A DNA stretch of 64,000 nt, taken from contig NZ_MDEB01000002.1 of NCBI RefSeq assembly GCF_002939945.1, positions 594,975-658,974 of the forward strand. Reading direction: 5' to 3'. Positions 47,099 to 56,083 of this stretch are shown in pieces. The DNA comes from Xanthomonas arboricola pv. populi. GTDB taxonomy: Bacteria; Pseudomonadota; Gammaproteobacteria; Xanthomonadales; Xanthomonadaceae. The stretch's first letter is position 1. The number at the start of each line of letters is the position of its first letter. The notes under the pieces are model-generated. The model was not told where the DNA came from. It made no database searches and saw only the letters and a program-made list of their open reading frames with translations. Position numbers and translations under genes: made by a program.

Positions 47099-47608
47099 TC
47101 AATATTTTCTAAAGAAAGGCTCTGTGCATTCTTTATATATTACAGAACAATTAACCCCGCCTTTCTTTTGGCAAGTAGTTAAAGAATTTCTGGAAGCCAC
47201 ATTGATATCAGCAGCAGAAGAGACGCCACTTCCCGTGTTCCCGGATGCTGGCGATGCAAGAGCGACACATTGATTCATATACGTAAAGCTAACGTAGCAC
47301 TCTTGAAAACCTTCCGAGCCACATTGATCTAAAGCATCATCCTCTGCGCTTTTCTTAGTAGGTTTGCCGACTGAAGCCCACGCCTTAGAAATTTGCTTGG
47401 AGTTAACAATTGCACCCCAGGTTTTTATCCACTCCCCGTTGGGCATTGGTTTAGGAGATGGGATTTGTTGACCTCCCATTTCGGGCGTGTCGGGAATGCA
47501 TTGAATGCTTCCCATCTGAACACCCATTGGGCATCGAGTTTGCCCATACACGCTCCCGGAAAAAGCAATTAGGAGCAATATTGAGATTGGTAAAAAAAAT
47601 CGCTTCAT
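47099..47608 (-). CDS. DUF4189 exported protein, copy a
   Basis: 169-residue exported protein; signal peptide MKRFFLPISILLLIAFSGSVYGQ. The DUF4189 domain shows GEWIKTWGAIV, SAEDDALDQCG, YMNQCVALASPAS and a Cys-rich C-terminus. It lies 22 bp after the virB6 stop and so belongs to the T4SS transcription unit. It is clearly related to copy b, but the two have diverged widely outside these blocks. Function unknown. Confidence 0.87.
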   Translation of the reverse strand: MKRFFLPISILLLIAFSGSVYGQTRCPMGVQMGSIQCIPDTPEMGGQQIPSPKPMPNGEWIKTWGAIVNSKQISKAWASVGKPTKKSAEDDALDQCGSEGFQECYVSFTYMNQCVALASPASGNTGSGVSSAADINVASRNSLTTCQKKGGVNCSVIYKECTEPFFRKY

Positions 47609-47630
47609 AGCGTCACCGTAATTTAATGAT

Positions 47631-48728
47631 TTACCTCTGAGCAAGACCACGATCACCGCTATTGCTCGTTGGAGAATTTATCTCACCACTACTGTTCCGT
47701 GTGCCGACTTGGTTTGCCTGCTGAATATTGCTGTTAGCAGAACTACTTTCGCGACTTGGAGTGGGTGGTGTGTAAGACTGCTGAGCGTTAGCCCCCTGCC
47801 TATTGGCATTGGACGCCGCATCGGACGAACCCAGCGAGCCAATCGCCGAATACGGGGCAAACTGGCCCAGCGTGCCTTGGAAGAACGCCGCCGCCATCGG
47901 TGGTGCGGTAAGTATCAAGGTAGTCAACACCAAGCCCACTCCTCCCTGCTGCAACGCCATGCTGCTGATGCCTTCACCATTGCCGCCGCTGACCGCCCAC
48001 TTCGCAAGAAACGCCACACCCACCGCTCCAACCACCTTGGTCGCCAAGCTCACGGTAAAGGTCAGCACAGACAATGAAAACATAGTGCCTAATCCGTATA
48101 GCAGCCATTTGCTGAACAGCGACTTGGTCGCCTGGAACAACAGGCACAGGATGAACAGCGGGCCAAACCCCACCACCATCGCCATCGCAAGCTTGTTCAA
48201 CAGCAGCATTGAGCCTGCCACCACCCCGGGGCCGGCCATGCCGATACCAGTGAACCAGCGCGCCCGGTTCTTGGCGTCTTCGCTTTCTTTATCGCCGCCG
48301 GTCTTGATCTGATCCAACCCGGCCAACGCCATCTGCATCAGCATCAGGTTTTGGTCGATCGACTTGTAGGGGCTATCGGAGTCACCTGTGACTGTCTTGG
48401 TAATCGCTGAACTGATGCCGTCGGTCAGGGTCCAATACAGCTGGGGCGAGCCCTTGGCCATGCTCGTTGCCAACCCAATGATCAGCGCGGCGCGCAACGC
48501 CGTGACCACCAAGCCCATCGCCGCTTCGCGCGACTGGCCGGTGACGATGCGGTAGCCCTGGATGAAGATCCACAGCGTCAACACTGTTAGGGACACCATC
48601 CCCACCCAAGCCGTCGTTCGCTGCAACAATTCCCACTGGAAGATGGAAATTTCGTCGCGAAGGTAATCGTTGATGAGACGAAAAAATTCGTAGTTAGCGA
48701 TGTTCGTTAGGAAATCACTGATATTCAT
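47631..48728 (-). CDS. virB6: VirB6, T4SS inner-membrane channel protein
   Basis: 365-residue polytopic protein of the TrbL/VirB6 family with about six membrane helices between residues 35 and 295 (TAWVGMVSLTVLTLWIFIQGY, LLNKLAMAMVVGFGPLFILCLL, GLVLTTLILTAPPMAAAFF). A Ser/Asn/Gln-rich tail of about 65 residues follows. It forms part of the substrate path across the inner membrane. It is the only intact virB6 in the window; two remnants lie downstream. Confidence 0.92.
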   Translation of the reverse strand: MNISDFLTNIANYEFFRLINDYLRDEISIFQWELLQRTTAWVGMVSLTVLTLWIFIQGYRIVTGQSREAAMGLVVTALRAALIIGLATSMAKGSPQLYWTLTDGISSAITKTVTGDSDSPYKSIDQNLMLMQMALAGLDQIKTGGDKESEDAKNRARWFTGIGMAGPGVVAGSMLLLNKLAMAMVVGFGPLFILCLLFQATKSLFSKWLLYGLGTMFSLSVLTFTVSLATKVVGAVGVAFLAKWAVSGGNGEGISSMALQQGGVGLVLTTLILTAPPMAAAFFQGTLGQFAPYSAIGSLGSSDAASNANRQGANAQQSYTPPTPSRESSSANSNIQQANQVGTRNSSGEINSPTSNSGDRGLAQR

Positions 48729-48824
48729 AAGTCACCACATCCACTGAGACGGCTGCGCCGTGGGGCAACTGCTGCCCGATACTGAGTCCATTGCAATACA
48801 CGCTTCCACCACAGTGTTTGCGTA

Positions 48825-49571
48825 TCAATCCTTATCGATCATCAGGGGCTTGTAGCCATCAGGCTCCTTGCTCCTGATGGTCTCAAACGCACCTTTCATC
48901 GCCAAACCCGCAACGGCCGTCTTACCAAGGCTCATCAAATCACCGGTAATCTGAGACCACCAGGAGGACTCGCCCTCGGGATCGGGCGGCTTGGTGCCGC
49001 TCATCGCCGCCAATGCCGCTCCCGTCTGTTTGTCCGTCAGATACGCGATGCGCTGGTCGTAGGCGAACATCGCCGACTCCATCTGCTGACGGTCAATATC
49101 CATCATCGCCTTCAGGGCGAGCAGCTTGTTGGTGTTGCTCTCTAGCTCGCCGATCTTCTGATCGCCGATCTTCTTGCGCTCTTCCTCGATCGTGCGTAGG
49201 CGCTCAAGACGCTTGGCGGTAATCTCGTTCATCGCCAGCATGTAGTTGTACTGCGCATTGCGTGTACGTTGGGTCATCTCGCAGACCTGCTTTTGCACAC
49301 TTGAGACGGGCGTCCCGGAGGTGGACGAAGAGCACGCGCTCACACCGAAGTCGTCGGCAAGCTTCGGCAGAGTCACCTTTGGCTTCTCGACCTCTTTGCC
49401 ACTGGATTCCTTACCATCGCCATTTTTGATGGTCTGGTTCTTGCGAATCTGCTCCACCTTCTCATTCAACTTCTTGTCTTCCACTTCCCACTGCGCACTG
49501 GCGGCTCCGGCCATGCAGAGCAGCACCAGTCCCGTGAACACGCGAGAAAAATGTCTGAACTTGGTTGCCAT
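48825..49571 (-). CDS. virB5: VirB5-position T4SS protein
   Basis: 248-residue exported protein; signal peptide MATKFRHFSRVFTGLVLLCMAGAASAQ. The mature part is mostly helical with coiled-coil stretches (AKRLERLRTIEEERKKIGDQKIG) and ends in a short amphipathic region, as in minor pilin VirB5 proteins, although sequence similarity to the Agrobacterium protein is low. The ATG at 49571 has AGGAGG upstream. It lies between virB4 and virB6. Confidence 0.8.
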   Translation of the reverse strand: MATKFRHFSRVFTGLVLLCMAGAASAQWEVEDKKLNEKVEQIRKNQTIKNGDGKESSGKEVEKPKVTLPKLADDFGVSACSSSTSGTPVSSVQKQVCEMTQRTRNAQYNYMLAMNEITAKRLERLRTIEEERKKIGDQKIGELESNTNKLLALKAMMDIDRQQMESAMFAYDQRIAYLTDKQTGAALAAMSGTKPPDPEGESSWWSQITGDLMSLGKTAVAGLAMKGAFETIRSKEPDGYKPLMIDKD

Positions 49572-49635
49572 GGTGTTTTTGCCTCCTGACACAGATGAAG
49601 TTGATGCGTAGAAAGTGTGTTGCCGATGATGAGGA

Positions 49636-52089
49636 CTACGCATCTTCGGCCTCCTTGTCTTTGACGGCTTTGCGCTTACCCGACCCCTTGCGGTTGGCAT
49701 AGAAATCGCTCAGCCACTGCTCCGGCGTCAGCTGATCGACGGTGACGCCCAACTTGCTGGCCTTGCCGGCCAGGATTTCATGCATGATCTCGATGTTGTC
49801 GGTCGAGGACGAAATGACCGACAGTGCGTCGTCCATCCCACGCAGGTTGAGCTGGCACACCGCAGAGGCATGGCCTTGCTTGACAAGGAAGCAGCGCGAG
49901 CGCTCATCGAGCGAGACGACCACCTGGTATTCGGCATCGGTGAGCTTGAGTCCTTCCATGTAATCGTCGCGACTGGCGTTGGGGTTGGGCAGCAGCACCA
50001 TCGTGGCGGTCTGCTCGATCAGCGCCGCAGCGATGTCGCTGGCCAGGGCGTCTTCCGGGCTCTGCGTGGCGAAGATGCCCAGGCCGTTCTGTTTACGGAT
50101 GGTCTTCTGCTTGTTCTTGGCGAACTCCTTCAGGCCACCCTTGCCATCGAGGATTTTCCAGAATTCGTCCATCACGTAGATCAGCGGACGCCCGTCGATC
50201 AGCGCCTCCAGGCGATGCAGCAGGTAGTTGATCACAGGCACGCGCACTTCCGCGTTGTCGATCACGTCGGTGTAGTCGAAGCCGATGATCGATGCGCGCG
50301 TCAGGTCGATGGTGTCCACCGGGTTATCAAACACCCAACCCAGCGAATTGCCGACGGTCCAACGACGCAGGCGCGCATACAGCCCGTCGTCGCCCATGTT
50401 GGGCAGGCTCTTGCGGAAGTTGCTCATGCTGCGCAGATGCATCGGCGTGTCCAGCATGCCTTCCACCGCGCGGTAGATGTCTTCCTCCTCGCGGGCGCTG
50501 TACTCGGCCTTGCCACCGAGCACCTTGATCAGCTCAGCAAGGAATTGGGTATTGGCCTCATTGCGCTCGCACTGAAACGGGTTGAAGCCGGTCGGGGAGC
50601 CGTTCTCCAGCGCCAGGTAGTTCCCGCCACAGGCACGCACGAAAATCTCCGCGCCGCGATCCTTGTCGAAGAAGAAGATCGTCGGGATCGGGTCGAACTT
50701 CTGCACTTGGCTCAACAGGAAGTTGATCAGCGCCGTCTTGCCAGTACCGGACTTGCCGATGACCATCGTATTGCCGATCGCCTTCTCACCCAGGGAGTTC
50801 TCGGCCGGGTGGGTCGCGTGGAAATTGAAATAATACGGCTGGCCGTTAGTGGTCTGCAGGGTGGTGACACAATCGCCCCAAGGGTTGTTGTGCTGTTTGC
50901 CCTGGGCAAAGTTATGCAACGGCGACAAACCGAGGAAGTTGAGCGAACTCAAGTTGGCGATACGCGTGCGGAAGCGCCAGTTACCCGGCAGCTGCGCATA
51001 GAACGACGAGGCGATCGCCAGATCCTCCTTGGCCGAGACGAAGCCGGCATTGGAGAGCTCTGCGCGCGTCGTCGCGATCTGCCTTGCCAACTTCTCCTGG
51101 CTGTCGGCATACACCGCCAGGGTGAAGTGGTACTCGCCCAACACAAAATTGCCGGAGGCCACGTCATCCATCGCCAGGTCCAGGTCGCGGATCTGACTGG
51201 AGGATTTGTCGCCCGACGAAATCATCATGCCCTTGGTGCGTTCCAGCACCTTCAGTGCATCGTGGCGGCCGACCGGGCTGAAGGAATGCGTCATGACATA
51301 CTCGAAATCGAGATACTTCAGACCGTTGAGAATGCCGGGATAGGTTCCATCGGCGTACTCCTTGATATTAAGGATCGCGCCGAAGTGATTGATGCCATCC
51401 GGGGTCCGGACGACGAAGTCGCCTGTCTTGTTGGCGAACATATGCTTGCTGACGGGCAGGTACGCAGGCACCGGGGCTTGCAGTACCGGCACCGGTTCGT
51501 CAATGCGATTAAGTAAATAACCGAGAAATTCCAAGGTCTCGGAGAACACCACGCCATTCTTGGCCTCATACATTCCAAGACGATATGGCGAATAATCTTT
51601 CAGAACCGCTTCAACGTTAGTAGCAAGCTCAACGATCTTGGAAACAGCTTGCTCTTCCTCCACACGCAGCCTTTCGGGATCGGCAGACTTTTCAACCAAA
51701 CGGCGACCCGTCACAACCGGCCGATAAATCATGCTGAAATATAGTTCGTTCTGCATGATCTTTTGCGACGACAATGCAGTGTAATACTCGTCGGACAGGT
51801 TCTGATTGAACCCCTGCTTGAAGCGCCCGCCAGTCCCAATCCTGCGCCTACGGCGAACATCGTGTACCCAGAATGCGATGTTGGCAAAATCAGGTGCACG
51901 CAGCGTTTGCAGTAAACGATTGAACGTGTTGTGTCGCTGCTCGAGCTCGAACTCGTCCCGCCCCACGAACGGCAAGCCAGCCAGGTGCCAGATCAACAGG
52001 TAGTCACCACCGGTCGTCTTGACGACGGACGGCGCCACATGGGTTGAAATGGAAATGAACTCACTGATCGGACTGTCTGGACTGAACAT
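49636..52089 (-). CDS. virB4: VirB4, T4SS ATPase
   Basis: 817-residue VirB4/TraC ATPase at the inner membrane that powers assembly and export. The Walker A box is GKSGTGKT at 445-452 and the Walker B is LIYVMDEFWKIL near 650. The N-terminal VirB4 domain (about 170-380) is intact. The ATG at 52089 (MFSPDSPISE) is chosen; the frame upstream covers a hairpin. It follows virB3 by 101 bp. Confidence 0.96.
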   Translation of the reverse strand: MFSPDSPISEFISISTHVAPSVVKTTGGDYLLIWHLAGLPFVGRDEFELEQRHNTFNRLLQTLRAPDFANIAFWVHDVRRRRRIGTGGRFKQGFNQNLSDEYYTALSSQKIMQNELYFSMIYRPVVTGRRLVEKSADPERLRVEEEQAVSKIVELATNVEAVLKDYSPYRLGMYEAKNGVVFSETLEFLGYLLNRIDEPVPVLQAPVPAYLPVSKHMFANKTGDFVVRTPDGINHFGAILNIKEYADGTYPGILNGLKYLDFEYVMTHSFSPVGRHDALKVLERTKGMMISSGDKSSSQIRDLDLAMDDVASGNFVLGEYHFTLAVYADSQEKLARQIATTRAELSNAGFVSAKEDLAIASSFYAQLPGNWRFRTRIANLSSLNFLGLSPLHNFAQGKQHNNPWGDCVTTLQTTNGQPYYFNFHATHPAENSLGEKAIGNTMVIGKSGTGKTALINFLLSQVQKFDPIPTIFFFDKDRGAEIFVRACGGNYLALENGSPTGFNPFQCERNEANTQFLAELIKVLGGKAEYSAREEEDIYRAVEGMLDTPMHLRSMSNFRKSLPNMGDDGLYARLRRWTVGNSLGWVFDNPVDTIDLTRASIIGFDYTDVIDNAEVRVPVINYLLHRLEALIDGRPLIYVMDEFWKILDGKGGLKEFAKNKQKTIRKQNGLGIFATQSPEDALASDIAAALIEQTATMVLLPNPNASRDDYMEGLKLTDAEYQVVVSLDERSRCFLVKQGHASAVCQLNLRGMDDALSVISSSTDNIEIMHEILAGKASKLGVTVDQLTPEQWLSDFYANRKGSGKRKAVKDKEAEDA

Positions 52090-52140
52090 GGTCGTACCAA
52101 TTAAGAAGGAAGCATCACACCAACATGACCATCGCAAACA

Positions 52141-52173
52141 CCAACCCCACGCAGGTTGCACGCGTGGGGTTGG
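52141..52173 (-). promoter_or_regulatory. Strong hairpin between virB3 and virB4
   Basis: Perfect 12-bp stem CCAACCCCACGC/GCGTGGGGTTGG with a 9-base loop in the 101-bp gap. On the minus strand only TGTTTG follows, so it is a poor terminator; it may set the ratio of pilin-type to ATPase transcripts by pausing or RNA processing. Confidence 0.7.
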
Positions 52174-52190
52174 TTCATCGGTTCACATAC

Positions 52191-52502
52191 TCATCGAGGT
52201 TTTCCCGGAGGACCCTTGCGATACTCATTTGGAGTGAACACCCACATCCCCGAATAACGCTGGATGTTTCGAGCACGCATTCGAAACAGCCAGCGCAATC
52301 CGAGCAACCTGAAGATCATCTCGTCACGCTTGGCCATCTGTTGCATGCCGAAGATGATGACCGGGATGGTCAACAGGTACCAAAGATTGATGTACATCCC
52401 CAACAGCAGGCCACCGCCCGCGCCGATGAAGAAGGGGATATAGGGCACCCCCAAAAACATCGCCGGACGGGTGCATCCGCGGAAGAGCACGTCTTTATGC
52501 AT
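52191..52502 (-). CDS. virB3: VirB3, T4SS inner-membrane protein
   Basis: 103-residue VirB3/TrbD protein with one or two membrane helices (FLGVPYIPFFIGAGGGLLLG, then YLLTIPVIIFGMQ). It starts MHKDVLFRGCTRPAM, typical of the family. It overlaps the virB2 stop by 8 bp and works with VirB4. Confidence 0.93.
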   Translation of the reverse strand: MHKDVLFRGCTRPAMFLGVPYIPFFIGAGGGLLLGMYINLWYLLTIPVIIFGMQQMAKRDEMIFRLLGLRWLFRMRARNIQRYSGMWVFTPNEYRKGPPGKPR

Positions 52503-52911
52503 AGTACTGAGCGACCTGCACCAACGAACCTGTGATCGTGGAGCATTCGCCCGAATCCGAGCCGTTGTTTTGCAGAATCATGTTGGCGATCTGACCAGCT
52601 GCGCCAATCAGCACCCCACCGATGAGAATCGGGGACACCTCGGAGATGCGCTTGTGTGCGAAGGCGATCTGGTAACCAGCCACGATGACGGCGATGGTGA
52701 CCACTGCGATCGAGCCCATATTCAGCAGCTTAGTCACATTGTTAAGAAAGCCGCAAACACGGGTATCGGTATTTGCAAGACCATTACCGCCACCGGTCGC
52801 GCCGGCGCCGCCAGCCACCACTAACAAAGATGTGAACAGCAGCGCCTTCATCGCCTGTGTGCCGACCATCTTGGCATCTGCAACTGTCTTCTTGTCGATT
52901 TCAAACTTCAT
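52495..52911 (-). CDS. virB2: VirB2, major pilin
   Basis: 138-residue VirB2 prepilin. A long signal (about residues 20-40, AMKALLFTSLLVVAGGAGA) is followed by two hydrophobic helices (SIAVVTIAVIVAGYQIAF and SPILIGGVLIGAAGQIANMI) separated by the short basic loop HKRI, and a longer C-terminal tail than in Agrobacterium VirB2. The AT-rich leader before it lies after virB1. Confidence 0.93.
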   Translation of the reverse strand: MKFEIDKKTVADAKMVGTQAMKALLFTSLLVVAGGAGATGGGNGLANTDTRVCGFLNNVTKLLNMGSIAVVTIAVIVAGYQIAFAHKRISEVSPILIGGVLIGAAGQIANMILQNNGSDSGECSTITGSLVQVAQYYA

Positions 52912-52969
52912 GTCTAACTCCTTGGGAACAGAGGGGGTCTAGCAGCCAGATCCTTGGCAATTTTTCATC

Positions 52970-53809
52970 CTAAAAAACAAATGCGCTATCTACTTGCGGA
53001 GCAGTCTGCGGTGCACGTTGCATGGAGACGGAGGCTGCCGATTGATCAGTCGTCGTAGCCTGTGGCGCAGTCGCTGGCAATGCCACACCTCGCCCCTGCC
53101 CCGTCGGCTTCACTACGTACAGCTCGTCCTGCGCCGCAGGAGCTGTTGGGGTGGCCCGGCTAGGCAGAGAGTAAGGTACGGCAGGCGCCGATAGCATAGG
53201 CCCTGATGGTGAAGCCGCCGTGTGGCCCGTACCGGAAAAATCCTGAATACGCCTTGACACGATCGCATCTGCCAATTCAGCGGCCGCTTGCCGCAACGGG
53301 TTGGCAGGTCGCAGCTGCACTTGGCGGGTCGGAACGACCGCAATGGGTTCGGCTGCGGATGCAGAAGACGCTACCGATTGGCGAATGGACGCATAGATCT
53401 TTTGCACGTAGCCATGCTTGAAGCCGGTTTCGAAGTTTCCGGAGTAATAACAGGAGAACGACTTGCCCCAATTGGCGCCAGAGCGCGAGTGGCACTCAGC
53501 AAGGATTCTCGAGGCGGCGACCAGATTGGGGCACTTCTCGAAAGCCATTTCATAGGTGGTCAGGCCGTATTTCTGCAGGTTGTACCGATTGACCTGGCCA
53601 AGTCCCAGGGAAAAGTTGTAGCCCTTTTGTTCCAGCATCTTGGCGGTGGCAACCGCCTCAGCCAAACCACGTGGCTCACGCACCAGCCGCCCGCCAACCA
53701 CGCCGATGGCGTAAGGGTTGCGCGACGACTCGACACGGACAACGTGCTGCATCACCTCGCCAGGGACGGCCAGTCCAGTGCACCCCATCAGTTCCATGCC
53801 AGGCAGCAT
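52970..53809 (-). CDS. virB1: VirB1, lytic transglycosylase
   Basis: 279-residue protein with an N-terminal lysozyme-like transglycosylase domain (about 15-160): VVRVESSRNPYAIG with the catalytic Glu27, SLGLGQVNRYNL and CHSRSGANWGKSFSCYYSGNF. A low-complexity Pro/Ala-rich C-terminus follows. There is no clear Sec signal at the chosen start. The ATG at 53809 has GGAAGGAG upstream. It opens the cell wall for T4SS assembly. Confidence 0.92.
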   Translation of the reverse strand: MLPGMELMGCTGLAVPGEVMQHVVRVESSRNPYAIGVVGGRLVREPRGLAEAVATAKMLEQKGYNFSLGLGQVNRYNLQKYGLTTYEMAFEKCPNLVAASRILAECHSRSGANWGKSFSCYYSGNFETGFKHGYVQKIYASIRQSVASSASAAEPIAVVPTRQVQLRPANPLRQAAAELADAIVSRRIQDFSGTGHTAASPSGPMLSAPAVPYSLPSRATPTAPAAQDELYVVKPTGQGRGVALPATAPQATTTDQSAASVSMQRAPQTAPQVDSAFVF

Positions 53810-53858
53810 GTCATTTCTCCTTCCAGAACAGCTCAACCTCAATTGCAAAATCGATGTC

Positions 53859-54917
53859 TCAGCCGCCGCGCAATGTTCTCAGGGGGTCGAAATCGATGCC
53901 CGTGATGAAGCGCCGCCCGGCATGAGCCTTGATGTGAACGACGATATCGATGGTCATTCTCAGCAAGCGCTTGATCACCTCGAATTCCAGACCGGAGCCT
54001 TCGTTCGATGCCTTCACCATCAACGCCAACTGGTCCCACGTTTGCTCGACACTTCCGGCGTGGCAACTGGTAATGGAACCCGGATGCCCGGATGCGCAGT
54101 TACGAATGAAGTAGAACGACTCATCACCGCGCAGCTCGGCCAGGATGATGCGATCCGGCTTCATGCGCAAACAGGCTTCCATGCAGCTTTTTGCTGTCAC
54201 GTTACTGGCGCTCTGCCCGCCCTTCGAGTACAGCAGGTGCACGGAATTGGGCTGACTGATGAACAGTTCCCGAGCGTCCTCGATCGTCACCAGGCGCTCT
54301 TCGCTCGGAATATGATTGACGAGCGCCTTCATGAAGGTGGTCTTTCCGCTACCTGTCGCCCCGGCGACGACGACGTTCTTCTTGTACAGCACGCACTTTT
54401 TAAAGAATTCTGCGTAATCGCGCTTGCGGCGCAACTCCAGCAATTCTTGATCGTGATCGCTGACGTCTGCCGATTGCTCAAGCACCTCGTCGAAGAACCC
54501 GTCGTGCTTGTATTGTTCGAGCGATTTGGTGTGTTTGGAGGGCAGCCGGATGGTGATAGACACCTTGCCTGCATCGCACGCAGGCGGCATGACGAACTGC
54601 GCACGCTGCCCTGTAGGAAACGTCAGCGAGACCACGGGATCTGCATCGGTAATGCGCTGCCCGGTGTTGCTTTCGTTCACAACCGCCGTGCAGAACTGGC
54701 GGGCGCGGTCATATGTCAAGGATGGCACGTCGACCCGCTGCCATCCGTGGATCGTTTCAAGATATAGCTCGCCAGGCCGATTGATGCAGATTTCAGTCAC
54801 GTCAGGCGAATTCAGGTAGTCCAGGATGCCCAGCACCGAGTACTGGTAATCCAGGAAATCATTCGAAATGCGCGCTGTCGGGGAATCGTCAATCGTCATG
54901 GCAGGCTGTTCATTCAC
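53859..54917 (-). CDS. virB11: VirB11, T4SS hexameric ATPase
   Basis: 352-residue traffic ATPase of the VirB11/GspE class. Walker A GATGSGKT is at 186-193, the Asp box is LVTIEDARELF, and the His box is GHPGSITSCHAGS. It forms a cytoplasmic hexamer on VirB4/VirD4. Its ATG overlaps the virB10 stop by 4 bp. Confidence 0.96.
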   Translation of the reverse strand: MNEQPAMTIDDSPTARISNDFLDYQYSVLGILDYLNSPDVTEICINRPGELYLETIHGWQRVDVPSLTYDRARQFCTAVVNESNTGQRITDADPVVSLTFPTGQRAQFVMPPACDAGKVSITIRLPSKHTKSLEQYKHDGFFDEVLEQSADVSDHDQELLELRRKRDYAEFFKKCVLYKKNVVVAGATGSGKTTFMKALVNHIPSEERLVTIEDARELFISQPNSVHLLYSKGGQSASNVTAKSCMEACLRMKPDRIILAELRGDESFYFIRNCASGHPGSITSCHAGSVEQTWDQLALMVKASNEGSGLEFEVIKRLLRMTIDIVVHIKAHAGRRFITGIDFDPLRTLRGG

Positions 54918-56083
54918 TTCGGCAGGACCGCCGAGAAATCGACGTCCTTGGCAACATAAACGTTCAACACGGTGCCCTGATTGATCGTCAAGGTTGCCGG
55001 ACGACGCCCAGACTTTTCGACAGCCTGCTCGGCGAGCTGCTGCATGCTGCGAGCAGTATTACTCTCGAAGGGCTGCTGAGTGACAATTCCGCTGCCAACA
55101 CCGATTGTGGTCGTTTCTGGACCATATTCAGCAGCCGCATACTTGAATGCATCGCTCAACAAGCTGATGAACAGCGCCGATGCAATCTTGTTACCCCAAT
55201 GCGCGCTGTAGTCACCCGGGTGGCCAGCGCTACCGAGCGTGTCGATACCAGGGCCGACCAGCGTGACATCCAGTCCGGTCGGCGTTGTGACGCGATCCCA
55301 CACTACCTGCAGGCGCCTGGTCGTCGGCTCTCCGGCGCCGTACTGGCCGAGCATCTTGGAACCCTTCGGCAGGAGCAGGTTGTGGCCGTTGATCGAGTAA
55401 ACCGGCTCGGTGACGATGCACGAAGTATAGCCACCGAAGTCGGAAATGATCCGTGTCTCCAGGATGCACCGGATGTAGGTGCCGCGTACCAACAGGCCGT
55501 CCGGGTTGCTGATCGGCTTAGCCAGCGTAACAGGACTTTCTTCCTGCACGGGTGCGGGCTGAGCGCCAGTTTGCCCGGGCATGCCGGCACCGTTTGCAGC
55601 GGATTCGGCGAGGATACGGCGCTCCAGCAATGTCGGGCCGCGCTGACGCTCCGGCGCTGAGCTGCCCTCTTCGCTGTCATCAGTCGGCATTGGCGGCAGG
55701 GGCGGCAAGCTGGGTTGCTGGGCGAGTGGAACTGGCGCCTCCTCCACCGGCGCAGTCATGTTCTGCGGCAACGCTGGCGCAACCACCGTCTCCGTACGCT
55801 GTTTCGGCGGGGGAGAATCCTCTCCGCTTTGTGTCGCCAGCCAGAAGATGACGAGAATCAACAAGGCCGCAATGGCAGCCAGAAACACCAGCGCCTTGCG
55901 ATTCAGACGCTTGATGTCGCTGGAACGCAACACTGGTTCATTGGCGTCGAGGTCCGGCTCGGCACCTGCCTGCTGACGCGCAAAGTAAGGATTGTTGCGC
56001 TCGTTGTACTCACCGTTGCGCAGCTCTTCCCCGCCATTGTTCGGGGAGCGCTCATCAGGGCTGTTTGGAATATTCGAGTTCAC
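54914..56083 (-). CDS. virB10: VirB10, T4SS core scaffold
   Basis: 389-residue protein spanning both membranes. One inner-membrane helix at about 63-84 (ALVFLAAIAALLILVIFWLA), a Pro-rich periplasmic stalk at about 90-160, and a C-terminal TrbI domain from about 200 with the antenna region near YSAHWGNKIASALFISLL. With VirB7 and VirB9 it forms the outer-membrane core complex. Overlaps virB9 and virB11 by 4 bp each. Confidence 0.96.
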   Translation of the reverse strand: MNSNIPNSPDERSPNNGGEELRNGEYNERNNPYFARQQAGAEPDLDANEPVLRSSDIKRLNRKALVFLAAIAALLILVIFWLATQSGEDSPPPKQRTETVVAPALPQNMTAPVEEAPVPLAQQPSLPPLPPMPTDDSEEGSSAPERQRGPTLLERRILAESAANGAGMPGQTGAQPAPVQEESPVTLAKPISNPDGLLVRGTYIRCILETRIISDFGGYTSCIVTEPVYSINGHNLLLPKGSKMLGQYGAGEPTTRRLQVVWDRVTTPTGLDVTLVGPGIDTLGSAGHPGDYSAHWGNKIASALFISLLSDAFKYAAAEYGPETTTIGVGSGIVTQQPFESNTARSMQQLAEQAVEKSGRRPATLTINQGTVLNVYVAKDVDFSAVLPK

